Origin: Zhengitettix transpicula
Taxonomy: Eukaryota > Arthropoda > Insecta > Orthoptera > Tetrigidae
Reading direction: 5' to 3'
DNA length: 64,000 nucleotides
Assembly (NCBI GenBank): GCA_037074705.1
Contig: CM073590.1
Coordinates: 185,040,746-185,104,745, forward strand
The notes under the pieces are model-generated. The model was not told where the DNA came from, made no database searches, and saw nothing but the letters and a program-made list of their open reading frames with translations. Position numbers and translations under genes: made by a program. Below, piece by piece: positions 1 through 11,894 of the stretch. Position 1 is the stretch's first letter. Each line of letters starts with the position of its first letter.

Positions 1-2934
1 TTATCATTTACTACAGTGAAACAGCTCATTCCAAACCATAGATCATTAAACTGCTTGCGCAAACATGGCTGTTGTATAAATGGTTTGACCGTGAATGGGA
101 CCCTTAAGCGGACGGCATAAGAAGTGATATCAAATTTAATTTAAACCATTCAGTACTTAAAAATCTTATTTTTAAATAGTTTATATTTTCAAAACATAAA
201 TAATACATTTTGCGTCGCATTTTTTGAAAAATTATAATCAAAGGTTACTTTAAAGAAAAAAAACATTTAAGAGGCGGTATTTTGAAGACATGCATCATAC
301 TAAGGAAATACAATACTAACATCCAAAAATTAACTTGATTTAAAATACTGGAAACTCTGTAGAATGAATCAGAATCATGTAGCATATTATGGGTTGGGTC
401 AGCTGTTGTCGTATTTTTATTTTATATAGTTATCCTCGTAAAATTGTTTGGGTAATGTAGCACATAACTTGAAATCTCACGAATCGCTACTGCCAGAAAT
501 ATAAGTAATACTCACCATCGACGAAATAATATTTCCCAAGAGTAAGTTAATATAAGGCTATACGCAGAAAATCAAAGAATGATTATGATTAATTTAAGCC
601 TAAAATTTATTTCTATACTTTATTTTCAATATAAAACAATGGTAAAGTCGTGAAGTGTTATAAATGAAAGAGTAAGGGAAGAGAGACTAGAATGAAGTAC
701 TAATAACCAATATCCCCTAATAAATATAAAACGTCTGTGTTAAAAGTATACTAAGCCCAAGAATTGTTCATTCATAATTAGATAAATAAATAGTTAAACA
801 AAACACAAAAATAAGAGATTTATTCAAATCTGCGTACGCATTCTACGTGGACGCTCTTGCAAACATATCGCCATTTTTATTTTGGTCTCAGTTAATTAAG
901 TTAAATAAAGCAAAGAATAAATGCACACAAGTGAACCTAATTAGAAATAGAGTCCATATTTAATTAAAGCTTGATACTTATTTATTTTATTACATTTAAA
1001 TTTCAATCAAAAATCATTCGATACTGAATACTCTAATATTTATATAGATTTAAGAGATTTTAACTATGATGTTCAGCTAGCTCTGAATATTAGGTCGCAT
1101 TTACTATCGCGAACAATTTTTTATTTCCATTCCCCCTCCTTTTTGATCATTGCATTCACCAGTCCATCTCAATAATTAGTCTTTTCACTATGCAAGCGAT
1201 CGCAAACGTCGTGTTCGCTTGTGTGGACGAGGCTTTATGTGAACATTGACATATGATAACTAAACAATGAGAAATATTTCTTGGAATTAACGGAGGGTTC
1301 TGAGTCGCTTCTGATTGTGTACCAGATATTGAAAATGTCAAGTTGAGAAATCGCATTTTTTTTATAAAAATGTTGTACACAGTTCACACAAATTTACTTG
1401 TTTATATACCACTTTTAGGACGGAAGCATCATAAGTCGATTCTTGAGGACGTCATTGTCAAATCAATAGTAGGTTTTTCTAGTGCTATTTCATTGCATCT
1501 TTGACCATAATTTTAAAGTATTTTAAGAAACTTTATTGTACTGTTTTGTATATTTTTTGATAGTAAAGTGTTTTAATATTAGAAAATGCTGAAGAAAACT
1601 AATTAAAAATTGAATTAATTTTTTTTTCAATCTGTTTATTAACTCGAATAAAAACTTGATAATTTGTATGAATGAACACCCGTTTATTTACTGGCCTGTA
1701 CCTTCCTTTACCAGTTAATAAACTACTTTCTTGCTTAATTTTTTAATCATTTATATTTTTTTCAAATTTATACATAAAATTTAATTAGAAAGTACCGGTT
1801 ACAACTTGAAAGTAATAAAAGGATGTGAACATGATAAAGATTTAGAAGCAGATCAAACGAATAATTTTGAAGTTTATAATTGTGGTGAACAAGTTACAAA
1901 CGTTTTTTGACCATCGAGTTCAGACTTTTGGAAATGTAAGTGAACGGTCGACAATCTGGGATGAGGAAACTTACAGACTAAAACAAAGCTGAAAAAACAA
2001 ATTAATCTCCCTGAAAGCTTCAGTGCTGTAGGAGTGATAATAAAAAGAAGAAACCGAGAGTCTGAGTTTCATACTACATAACGTCGCATGAATGGCGAGA
2101 ATTTCAGGAAAGAAAGGAGAAATAAAAAACAAACAAGATCCTGCAAAGACTGAAAGAATAAGTAGAAGATCCGAAAAGAAGGAAGAAAAAAACAAAATAA
2201 GGGAATAAAAAAGAAGAAATAAATCTAGGAGTAAAGAGGCAACAAAGCTGAATTTCGTACAGAACATGACGGATAAACGTGTTCAGAAAAGAAATAAGAA
2301 TATTGAAAATCAAAAGCAAATTGGAAATGTCCAGAATGTGAAAAAATTGATATATTCGTGAAAAAGATTGGATTGAGTGCTCAGACTTTTGTGATGGAAC
2401 GAGAACTGTTCGAGATGCAGGAGAATACAACTGCGAAATTACTAGGTTAGTAGATTAATTTTTAATTATTATTTAATTAATCGTTTAGACTTTTGACAGA
2501 CTGGAATAATTTTTTAAATGTATTCGATCTGAGAAGTTTGGAATTTAGAATGTCTTTGTAGTCGAGTATTTAATGCGATTTTTTAATAACTGTTTATGTA
2601 TATCAAGATTTTGTTTATTTAAATACGTATAAAGTTAATTTACAGCTTTATTAGGACCGTTTATTTACTGGACGTCTGCTGGTCATTCACAAGATTTTGT
2701 TGTTCATTCTCTAGGTATTTTGGATATTTTGTACATTAATGTTTTATTAATAAATGTATTTGTATCGAATATTCCAAATGATGCAAACATTTTGTGCCTA
2801 ATAAAATATCCAACGACACAAAACAGTCACTACCAATAAAGTGTTTTTTTGGGGGGAATAAAATAATTCTGTAATCGCAAGTGACAAGAAAATTCGCATA
2901 ATTGTTACTACTATAAAAGTTTCGTCTCAGATCC
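1..2934. other. Gene-free AT-rich spacer
   Basis: No exon, RNA gene or clear transposon was recognised on either strand. The reading frames present are short and AT-driven. A purine-rich stretch at about 1930-2260 gives open frames only because it is rich in AAG/GAA-type codons. Confidence 0.5.
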
Positions 2935-2999
2935 TTTAACCTTCAAACCCGGTGCCTTTGGCATCTCGGATCGTGGATGCGTAACATTCAAAGAATAGT

Positions 3000-3219
3000 T
3001 TTGGAAATTCTTAAAAGATAAATTAGACCATTGTAAGAATCTCCTGTAGAGAAAAAGCGATGCGTTATTGCCAGTCTCTGGAATACAGAGTCTATAATTT
3101 GTATCCTGCTTATAAATTCTTGGACCGATTAACAAAGTTAATAATCCAAAATCTTCTGGTGACATACGGCAACACTTTTTAAATAAACCTCTCCTATCAC
3201 TTGCCCTTAAGTAAAGAGT
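3000..3219 (-). pseudogene. PIF/Harbinger (HARBI1-like) transposase fragment, frameshifted
   Basis: On the minus strand the frame from 3219 reads into MSPEDFGLLTLLIGPRIYKQ and then DTNYR. This matches the N-terminal part of insect PIF/Harbinger transposases, where a MS-EDF--LL--IGP-I-KQDT block is typical. After about position 3085 the match continues in another frame (ERLAITHRFFSTGDSY, then a YLFRISK-like stretch), which corresponds to the family's ERLA-TLRFL-TGDSY motif. The split between frames shows at least one indel, so this is a dead fragment of about 75 residues. The catalytic DDE residues lie further downstream in the family and are not seen here. Terminal repeats were not found. Confidence 0.6.
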
Positions 3220-4043
3220 TGCAAGGAATTTCTGGTTTTTTAAAAATGGAATCCAAAATATGTTTTACCTATTTATATTTTGTTTTTCCTTTTAAGTACA
3301 AATGTGGCACTAGCAATTAGTTTTCTTCCCGGTTTCATTTTAACAAATATTTTCTACTCGCAAGGCTAACAAATGTTTGATTGACTAAGACAAAGTCAGT
3401 TCAGAAGGAAGAATTTTTTGTGAAAAAAAGAAGGAAAAATAGAATATTAGCAAATTCTTATTTTTGCTCCGGCAGTACAAAAGCATTTTGGATCATGAAT
3501 GCGTAGAGCTAAATAAATATTTGTCATTTTAACCGTATCTAATCTTCACAAGAATGAGATTAGAAAATAATCCAAAGGTCAAACGGATCGGGAAGAAATG
3601 AAAGGAAACGCCTTATATTCCGCATCCTTCAGAAATTCGTGACACCGTCTGTCTTGGATGAATCTCAGTTATAAATGAAAGAAATAGAAAAAAGGCCGTT
3701 ATCATAATGCGTTTATTTAAAGAATAAATAGTTTTGTGGGTTTTTTTTACTGACAAGAGCATCCTTTAGTAAAACAAATGAATTTATAAACAATTGACAC
3801 AACTATCAATTTTTTCTACTAGGTCTCTGTCGTGTTGTTTCAACCAAAAATGATCGAATCATTCTATATTTGGTATGTTTTCATTTTACCGTGACATAAA
3901 CAAGAAATATGAAACGGTATTTTATAGAGAAAGAAAGTGAGGAAAGTGAGGAAGTTGAAGCCAAATTTCAAAACAATAAACCCCCAGGGGTTCTTGTTTA
4001 TCTCAAAATTGGATTCACACAACTTCAGCACATTCTAAAACTG
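3220..4043. other. Unassigned spacer
   Basis: Nothing recognisable was found between the Harbinger fragment and the foldback element. Confidence 0.4.
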
Positions 4044-4276
4044 AATAAGAAAGATAGCCAATACAGACAAAAAAGAGTAATATAAATACTACACAACGTT
4101 TCTGGGATCCTTGTTCCTTTCGTCAGGTACTAAGAAGAGCCTAGTGTTGTCAACTGATCAGTGCAGTTGTGTTTCTCTAGGCTCTTCTTAGCATCTGACG
4201 AAAGGGACAAGGATCCCAGAAACGTTGTGTGGTATTTATATTACCTGTTTTTGTCTGTATTGGCTATCTTTCTTAT
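4044..4276. mobile_element. Foldback MITE family A, complete nearly palindromic copy
   Basis: The left arm starts AATAAGAAAGATAGCCAATA and runs through CGTTTCTGGGATCCTTG and CTAAGAAGAGCCTAG. The right arm is its near-exact reverse complement and ends GGCTATCTTTCTTATT. Arms of about 100 bp surround a loop of about 35 bp, so the whole element can form one long hairpin. It encodes no protein. Half-copies or diverged copies recur at 19489, 36905, 43565, 53575, 60905 and 62765, with weaker relatives at 22665 and 24800, so this is a dispersed non-autonomous family. Confidence 0.8.
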
Positions 4277-4747
4277 TTTCAAATCAGCCGTAATTTTTTT
4301 CATTTTAACATTATAAAACTATTTAAAATATAAAAACGTCTGTATGTGTTTAAAATTTTAAATAATTATCAGCCAAACCCAGACAAATTTAGGTGATAAA
4401 AATAAAAACTTACTGCAAACTTTGTTTTCTTCGGTTGTAGACTTGAGACTAGTATGACCTTCGAATTCAGGCGACGTAAACGAAAGGATATATCACTAAT
4501 TACTTAATTTTAAAACTAGTTCGTGTTTGAAAAATAAGAAAAAGTTTCAGCTGTATTATATACCAAACAGAAAGGCTTAAATGTTATGACAGAAACAGTA
4601 ACGAACTGTTCCCGATCCGGAAATATTTTTGCATTACTTGAATTTATGATGCCGTTTTAAATGAACAAAAGTTTAAAAAATATATTAATAAAATAACTAA
4701 TTCATACGGTGCGTGCAGGTCATTACAAAGAAATTATCAATTTATTC

Positions 4748-5577
4748 TCATTTTAAAAACTTATTAATAATGGGGGCGACTCTTTCCGGATTGTTGAGAT
4801 GCACATGATGTGTGCCTTCGACTTCATGATATTCGAACTTCCGGGCAGAATTTCTAATGACCTCAAGAACATCATCCACGAAGTTCTGCTTCTCCACTGT
4901 GATGCCCGACTTCGCTTTGATAAATAATACTTCGCTTCGGATTCTAGATGCTAATTCCAAGACGTGGTCGTGAGTCCACCCTGTCAGTCTGCTGGCCTTA
5001 ACCCTCAAGTCTATGGTGAAATTATATTTGCCTCCTCCCGCGGGAACCATTCCACGGCGAAGCAAGATTTTGCAGCTATCCTTGGTTACCGATTTTGCGA
5101 TCATTTTTTCGTACGCTCGTTCCATCATTTCGTCGTAGTCGAACTTGGGCCTCTCGCTGGTGTCTAGGTTCGTGATGTCGAGGACATTGTTAACTTCATC
5201 CGATTGAGCGATCAAGTCCTTCTTAGGGTCTATGGACAGAGGCTTGAGGGCGTCTATTGCAATATACTTGTGGACATCATCGGGAAATACGGAAGAATAC
5301 ATAAAAGACTGCGCGCTTCCCATGGAATGAGCCAACAACGTGACTTTGTCCCATCGATAGTGCCTGAGTATGTATTTCATGAAGAATAAGATGTCGGTAG
5401 CTTGGTAGGCAAGTCCTGGTGGGATGTGAGAGGAGAAGCCGTGGCCCGGAAGGTCTATGGCCAGAACCGTCACTTCGGGGGACAACAGAGGAACCAGAGT
5501 GTCCCAAGTCCCGCAGTTATCCTGCCAACCGTGGACTGCTATCACAGGCTGCTGGCACGTGTTGCCCCACCATTTTC
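4748..5577 (-). CDS. SERHL: SERHL/kraken-like serine hydrolase, copy 1 (terminal coding exon)
   Basis: This is an alpha/beta-hydrolase of the SERHL/kraken family, which has a Ser nucleophile, a C-terminal His and unknown natural substrates. The exon opens at a TTTCAG acceptor (5578-5580) in phase 1, so its first codon is split (G|GA), giving GKWWG. Visible motifs are the oxyanion region HGWQDN, IDLPGHGFSSH, the nucleophile elbow AHSMG, the candidate acid in YIAIDALKPLS, and the catalytic-His region GTHHVHLNNPE near the end. The stop is TGA at 4748, and AATAAA on the minus strand follows at 4746-4741. An internal GTG would give an apparent start at 5545, but the frame is open back to the acceptor, so the real start lies in an upstream exon. 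No private first exon was found; a shared one at 17435-17573 is possible. The elbow has Ala where copies 2 and 3 have Gly, which the fold tolerates. The exon is 276 codons, three shorter than in copies 2 and 3. Confidence 0.88.
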
Positions 5578-5864
5578 CTGAAACATTGTCATATGTATTA
5601 CATTAAGAAATAAATTTTAGAAGCGTTTGTTGCCCTTTCGATAACGGGTCACATTTTCTTTAACAAATGACATGTAAAACAAAATAGTCTATTTAAAAAA
5701 CGTATTCAAAATGATTTTTTTTAAAAAAAATTGTTTATGCATTAGATTCGAAATCAACTTAAATTCATAATTCACCGGTAAATTTCTTTCATCCAAATTT
5801 TTGCTCCCCTCGCTACAATGCTTTGCTGCAGTTCACGAATTTGTTACATTTATCGGTCAATCTT

Positions 5865-6076
5865 GTATTATTATTTGGTGGCTCGACGGCCCCTCGAGTG
5901 CCTTGGCCAAACGTGTCAACTGCCAGACTGTCATCTTACGTGACACATTCTGGACTTCAGTGTGTCTATTCGCCCTCAGTCTAACCCCAGTTTTCGTGAC
6001 CAGAACGAGCCCAAACATCCATTCACATACTGGGACCTGTGTGATGCGAGGCAATGACGATGACCACTACACCAGT
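5865..6076 (-). repeat. tRNA-headed SINE, copy S1
   Basis: Read on the minus strand, the head CTGGTGTAGTGGTCAT resembles a Pol III A box. It is followed about 40 bp later by a decayed B-box position (GGTCCCAGTATGTGA). The body shares GGTCACGAAAACTGGGGTT and what follows with the SINE at 53320-53520, which supports a common family. Similar heads occur at 18240-18285 and 22930-22990. Confidence 0.6.
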
Positions 6077-7636
6077 TAAATACCAGACAGCAAACACCAG
6101 ATGTTGGAAAATACTCACTCCTAAATAAAATTATAAATAACTGAAACAATTTACCTGCAAGAGTTTTCGGAGAAAGTGCTATAACGGAAATAAAATTTAG
6201 ACTTAATCTGAACTCTCTAATGAATATAGGGTAGTGTAGTGAAGTGTATTGCAGTAAAGTGATAGTGCTCCATTATAAACTAAAAAGAAAAATGGTAACA
6301 TTCCTTGTCTCTATTTTGAGATATCTTTTCACTTTTCTTCTTTTCAGGCCAGTACAATATTAATCCCTTCTTTAACTTCTTCAAAATTAACCTTTAACTA
6401 ATATAATGTTTTATACATGTATTTATAGTTGAAATAATATCGCTAAACACAGCTTATATTGTAAAACAATTATATTAATTTACTCTATTTTCCTTTATTG
6501 TAACTTTCCTAATTTAATTTGTAATTCCGTGCATCTACTACCGGGAAAACTGCCCATTTGTAGATTAAATAAATACATATATACATACATACAGCAAACC
6601 GGCTGAGTCATTGTATAGAATGTAGCGATTACGTGGCCACGAAGTGGGGAGCGAACTAAAACATTGTTTAACGCTGCTTACAAAAGCAATGTATAGCTGG
6701 AGGGAAGTAGTTAGTCATGTCAAACTAAGATTCCACTGATCCATTATTGGAGCTCACTTACGTTAAGGTATCCTGGTAGTGTAAGAAGATATGTTGTACT
6801 TATCCGTAAAAGTGCAGAGTGTGATACAAATACCTGAATCTAGCTCAATTATGGAGGAAACGTAAATTGTCCTTATTTATAATTAATGTCAGTACAAATT
6901 CATTGGTTTTTGTTTACTTCACTGAATGTGCATTTAACAACTTCACTTATTGACCGCTTAAATTCTATACTTTATTAGTGTCACCTAGACCTGATCATTT
7001 ACACTATTTACATATATATTAACCTACTTCATTGTGGTTGGGTCGTTTCATTTCGATAACAATTTTGAGGTTCATATCTCAATTATAAGTTATTTTTCTA
7101 AAATTTCAATTTTATCGTAAATATGAGTTTCAGCCACATTAAAGCTTTCTTCTATAGCTTCCTACTAGTGTATAACATTTTTTTTAGTATTGGCTTACTG
7201 TATTTAAGTACCAATATTTACAAGAAAAGCAAATACAAAATATATTGATAAGTTTTCGTTTAACTACTGGCAACTCCATCAGTATTATTTATAATAAGGC
7301 CATCTAACCCATCAAGCGAGTCTAGGGTTTTAGGTTGAAATATGTGTGGAGCATATTAATCGATTACACGTTAATATAAAATATGACTCGACTCCAGTTT
7401 TTCCCCTTCTCAGAACTTCTCAAACTCGTCGGATCTGTAATCGCAAAAGCATTTTCATTTAGTTCCTGTGATTGTATACTAGTTGATTACCCGGCTTTGC
7501 TTATATGTGATTATATTCTATTAGAAAAGGAACGGAATCAAGTTAATCTAAAAAAAAAGACATTTTTAATATGTTACTAACTTCCGGCTTTGTGAGTGTG
7601 AGTAGATATATTATATCTAGGCCGGTCTTTTGGTAT
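6077..7636. other. Spacer upstream of SERHL copy 1
   Basis: No gene was recognised. A splice-donor-like CTTGCAG|GTAAAT on the minus strand near 6155 ends an open phase-1 frame, but that frame does not match the known first exon of this family. Short ATAC microsatellite repeats lie near 6575-6592. Confidence 0.35.
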
Positions 7637-8223
7637 TGTCCGATGGCGGACGAGGGGTTTGCTGTAGGGACGCAGCATTCCATTCTCCATGCCTCGACCA
7701 GTTTAGGAGGCAGCTGACCGACTGTTCTAATAGGAACAGCTATCAACTTTTTTTAGAATAGGAAGGGATTTTAAGGGCGGATGCAGAAGGGTATAGCAAG
7801 GTAGCCAAGGGTTAACTAGGGTCCCTGGGCTATGGTTTAAGGATACTACCCGGCATTCGCTTAAAAGTGATGCAGAACAAACCCTAGAAAACCTGCATCA
7901 GGTAGGTCGGGCAGATGGCGGGAGACGTTTTTTAGGGCAACAGGCTACATGAGGGTAATCCACGTTGGGCAATTCCCCTTTAATAGCAAAGGAAGGGATT
8001 TGAAAAGGGGGATGCGGAAGGGTAGACTAGGGCCCCCGGGCTATATTTTAAGGATCCTACCCGGCATCGCCTAAAAGTAATGCAGGGAAAACCCTAGAAA
8101 AACCTGCATCAGGTAGGTCGGGCATTGGGTACTTGCCCCACGCCCTTCCGATAGCAGGGGAGGAGTTTTCTGTGGGGACGCAGCATTACCTTCTCCGTGC
8201 ATCGACCAGTTTAGGAGGCAGCT
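7637..8223. repeat. GC-richer modular repeat block (family C, order A-B-B-A)
   Basis: Module A (7637-7716) contains GGACGCAGCATTCC and GACCAGTTTAGGAGGCAGCTG; a second A-like module lies at 8147-8223. Between them are two B modules, at 7761-7912 and 7991-8134, a 230-bp period. Both B modules contain GGAAGGGATT, GGATGCGGAAGGGTA-like text and CCTGCATCAGGTAGGTCGGG. A reversed piece of module A recurs at 36425-36520 and a B-like piece at 63090-63245, so this is an interspersed family. It encodes no clear protein. Confidence 0.65.
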
Positions 8224-8560
8224 GGTAATACGCTGCCTTAACTAAAAGTAACTACGAGACAGACAGGTCGAGCTAAAATATGGGGTAGAATTGTGTATAA
8301 AAATGTAAAATGTGAGTAGGGAAACAGTGGGGTAAAAGAATATTTATGCTATTTGCGGTTGAAAAAAACAATTGTTTCAGAAAGAAATTTTCTCAATGCC
8401 ACGGCAGATAAAGAAATTCATATTTCAAGTTGGTCGAAAATCTCTTATCTTAAAATTATATGTACACTATCATCAAATTAAATTTTCTTTTAAATCGAGC
8501 ATGAAATGAAAAATACTAACAAAAACAAATTACGATTATTTTTCGCTACTTCTTTGCTTT

Positions 8561-8606
8561 CTTAATTTTACCGCTGATTAAGTCTTAATTTTACCGCTGA
8601 TTAAGT
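8561..8606. repeat. Perfect 23-bp tandem duplication
   Basis: CTTAATTTTACCGCTGATTA plus AGT occurs twice back to back with no mismatch (8561-8583 and 8584-8606). Confidence 0.9.
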
Positions 8607-10149
8607 CTTCCCGTTTCTCCCCAAGATTGAGGAATGAATGATTGCCGCTGGTTTTCTTAATAGATGGTTTGATATTGAATTATAGGATTCGGCTTAATCC
8701 AATCACTGCATCAAATAATGAAAAAAAAATTACCATAACTAGAATACTACTATGTATTTGTAAAGAGAAGTTTTCACAAAAACGATTGACATAAAACAAT
8801 CAATTACTTTGTGACTTGCCCGTGCAAATAAAATATTCAAATGGTTACTAATCCAATATTTGAATAATCACATATGAAAAAACTCAAGACATTATTATTA
8901 TTAACAAAAAAATCAATTTAACTAACATCATTCTCATATAGCCTATATTTTCAGAGTGAATGTACGAATAGGAATACACACACGTCCGCAAAAATATATA
9001 CTGGTATGCTGTTACAAAGTAGAATATATGTGAAAATTTGGTGTGTGAATATACAGAATTAAATATCAGCATATTCTATGAAGTGCCAGAAGTCCTTGAA
9101 CTCTTTCTTATTCGCGGAACACGTTTCTTAGTTGAGTAATTTCCCACAGTTTTCTCTTAATTGCCATCGTATATAAGATATGCATTTATCACTTAATCTC
9201 ATAATTTAGAGGTATTATCTCGAATTTTCCTCTTTTATGTATAATTATTTATTGCGCTGTTCTTGTAAATGCCGTAAGAGAAAAACAACATGTCGAAGAA
9301 GTAATGAAACGATAATCAGAAAAATTTCAATAGGAATTACATTACATTATAATTTTAAAGCTATGCAGATATTATTTTGTCGTCAGAAAAAGGGTAATTT
9401 AGAATTATACTAATTACATAAAGTAGCCAATAACATGCAAGTGATAAAATGAAACTATCCTAAAATTCTTGTTAATTCGTCAGGCGATTCAGAACCGCAA
9501 AAACAACACACCAGCTTTTGACTTCCGTCACCCGGTTGGTGCGATGTGTCGTTCTTGCGACTCTGAATCACATAACGAAAACAGCAATGATTGCACAAAT
9601 GTTGTGGGGTATTTATTTTATTACTTAGCTGTTAATTGGCTACTTCTTAACACAAACGTTTCATATTTTATATTTGGGATTGTCTTAAAATGAACGGACA
9701 ATTTCTCATTAAAAAAAAGTACAGAAGTTTATAGAAGCAATCACAAAATTACTAGCCCATTTTCCAAGAATAGAAAAATATTAGTTTCCAACATCTAAAT
9801 TAGATTTAAGGAAAAAATGAAAGCTGCTGGAATTTTACATTGAAGAAAAGTAGAAAAAAAACAGTTCCACCTTAATTCAAATTATTCTACAATTCATTGA
9901 CGTTACGTGTCCTTGCGCTTCTTGAATATCAACAATAAGCGGCGAGAAGTATACTGTCCATTCTGATGTGTGGAATAATAACAGATACTCCCTATGTCGT
10001 CCAAAGATTGTTGGGAACCATGAAAAACTACTATATCAGTTTAAGACTTTGTAATAAATGTTTTTATGTAGGGTTCGTGAATAAATAAAACATTAAATTT
10101 AATAAGTGTATTATTGTGGCTAGTAAGCACAATTATTAATGAATTCACG
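8607..10149. other. Unassigned spacer
   Basis: No gene was recognised. A short imperfect inverted repeat (GATTCAGAACCGCAA at 9486-9500 against TTGCGACTCTGAATC at 9555-9569) lies in an otherwise featureless AT-rich stretch. Confidence 0.4.
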
Positions 10150-10520
10150 AGATCTCTTTCTCCCAGGGTTGACGTGGGTGCTGAATACTAAAATTTAATT
10201 ACGCTGGAAATTAGTTTTCTGTCAAATGTTGGAAAATCGGTGAATGAGTATGCAAGTAGCTCACGGATTCTGAGGGTGCCAGGGGTGTCGTGATGGCTGT
10301 CGGTGGGCGGCTGACGTCCTGCTGCTCTGCGTCGTTTTGCTGTGACGACCCGTAGCAACAATCTACCCAAAATCTCTTACCAGTCCTAGCAACTCTTACT
10401 CTCGCCAAACTCCTCTACTTCCTTCAGTCTGCTTCTAACACTCGGCATTTCACATACAGTTGCGTCGCACACACGCCGCGGTCAGTTTCTAAATTTTACT
10501 CTTCAATCAAAAGGCACAAA
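10150..10520 (-). promoter_or_regulatory. GC/CpG-richer island, candidate promoter or 5' exon
   Basis: This stretch is clearly richer in GC and CpG than its surroundings. On the minus strand it contains strong donor-like sites (GACTG|GTAAGAG at about 10385, and GA|GTAAGA just upstream) after a short ATG frame. It lies between SERHL copies 2 and 1 on the coding strand side, so it could be a start region for copy 1. The short frame does not resemble the family's N-terminus, so this is only a candidate. Confidence 0.25.
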
Positions 10521-11894
10521 GTGTCCCGCTGGCATTTCGCACAACAATACAGTTACCAAATTGTTCTCAAGGTCATTTGTAAATAATCATTGGTCTAGTC
10601 TACAGATCAAATGATGCTCTGCTAACTTTTGTGGTAGAGCATTATTAAAATGAAAACCAATTCGATGTAACGGAATGCAACACAAAATTTCGATTAAATT
10701 TCTAAGAATGAGTAAAATCTCTCTTCCAAAATAAATTCTGTAACTAAAAGGTGACTACAATGAAATTTTGGTAACTGTGGCTGTCCAATTGTCAATTTGT
10801 ATAATGGATCCCTCAATGTCTCAAGAACAACTATAAGTGCAGGGTTAGTTATTTGATAGTAAATTTGATTTAGGCAAGTTGAATTAGACTGATACAAATA
10901 TCAGTTTTTTTAGTATAATTGATACAGATTTAGAAACATTGTTGAAATTTATTGGACCAAATTCCTATGAATGTCTTGCAGTAACATTACCTTTTCCTCC
11001 TACTGTATACTCCTATATTTTCTCATGTATAAATTCAAAATTTATATTAAAATACTGTTATTTCACATTGTAATACTCCAATCTATAAATGACATTAATA
11101 TGTACCATATTTAACACTAATAAAGTCCAACCCTGTCTCGCTCTGAATCTTCACTAATTTAGCATATTTATTATCACTTACAATATGGCTCATTGCTGTT
11201 TTCACAACAACTTTCTACCTGTCCGGATCATCTCGAGTAGCTAAAAAAAATACAATGTACAAGTACATTTAAGTGTGGTTTAACAATTGTTATATGTTGA
11301 TAACTTACTTCTATAGGGCAGCACATTCCAAAAAATTCCCAGAATATAAACCTTCATTATGTTGGCTAGTTTAACAATCTAAATAGTGAGGAAACACTTG
11401 AGAAAACCTTTCATTTAATAGTTCTAATTCTCAGACATGAACTTACTGCTTGTGTCACTTCTTTAGTTCACAATATTTGGAACTTACATAAAATGCAAGT
11501 CTTTTATAACCATAAACAAATTGCCTTGAATCAGATAATTGTTTATTAACAGAACATTAAATATACAAACATTTCAAAATGGAAGCATCTTTTTTAGGAC
11601 CTCTTCACATTTAATAATATTTTGTATTAATCATATAATTATATTGTTGCACCTGATTCAAGGCTGTTTGTTTATTTATTTATATTATTATAAATGACAG
11701 ATATTTTTTTAATTATTTCAATTCAATTTAATTACTTTGATAGAATTACTTTTCATTAATGGTTCATGTGAACTTTTGGCTACTTTACAACTATATACAA
11801 TTACAAAACATGATATGAGACATCAGTAATAAACAGAACAATAATAATAAAAATATTACATATTCAACAAATACCTAACAATTGCCTTGATTTT
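10521..11894. other. Spacer and 3' flank of SERHL copy 2
   Basis: No further gene was recognised. Minus-strand AATAAA sites at about 11671-11680, some 220 bp past the stop of copy 2, are plausible polyadenylation signals. Confidence 0.35.

Noticed and set aside
1971..2430. Minus-strand Phe/Ser/Leu-rich frames as membrane proteins
   Set aside because: They come from a purine-rich plus strand and show no family motif or exon borders.
6150..6230. Minus-strand phase-1 donor after an open frame (VIALSPKTLA|G) as first exon of SERHL copy 1
   Set aside because: Phase fits, but the sequence does not resemble VKIPVPWGHIAG and no start codon context supports it; the region is AT-rich and such frames arise by chance.
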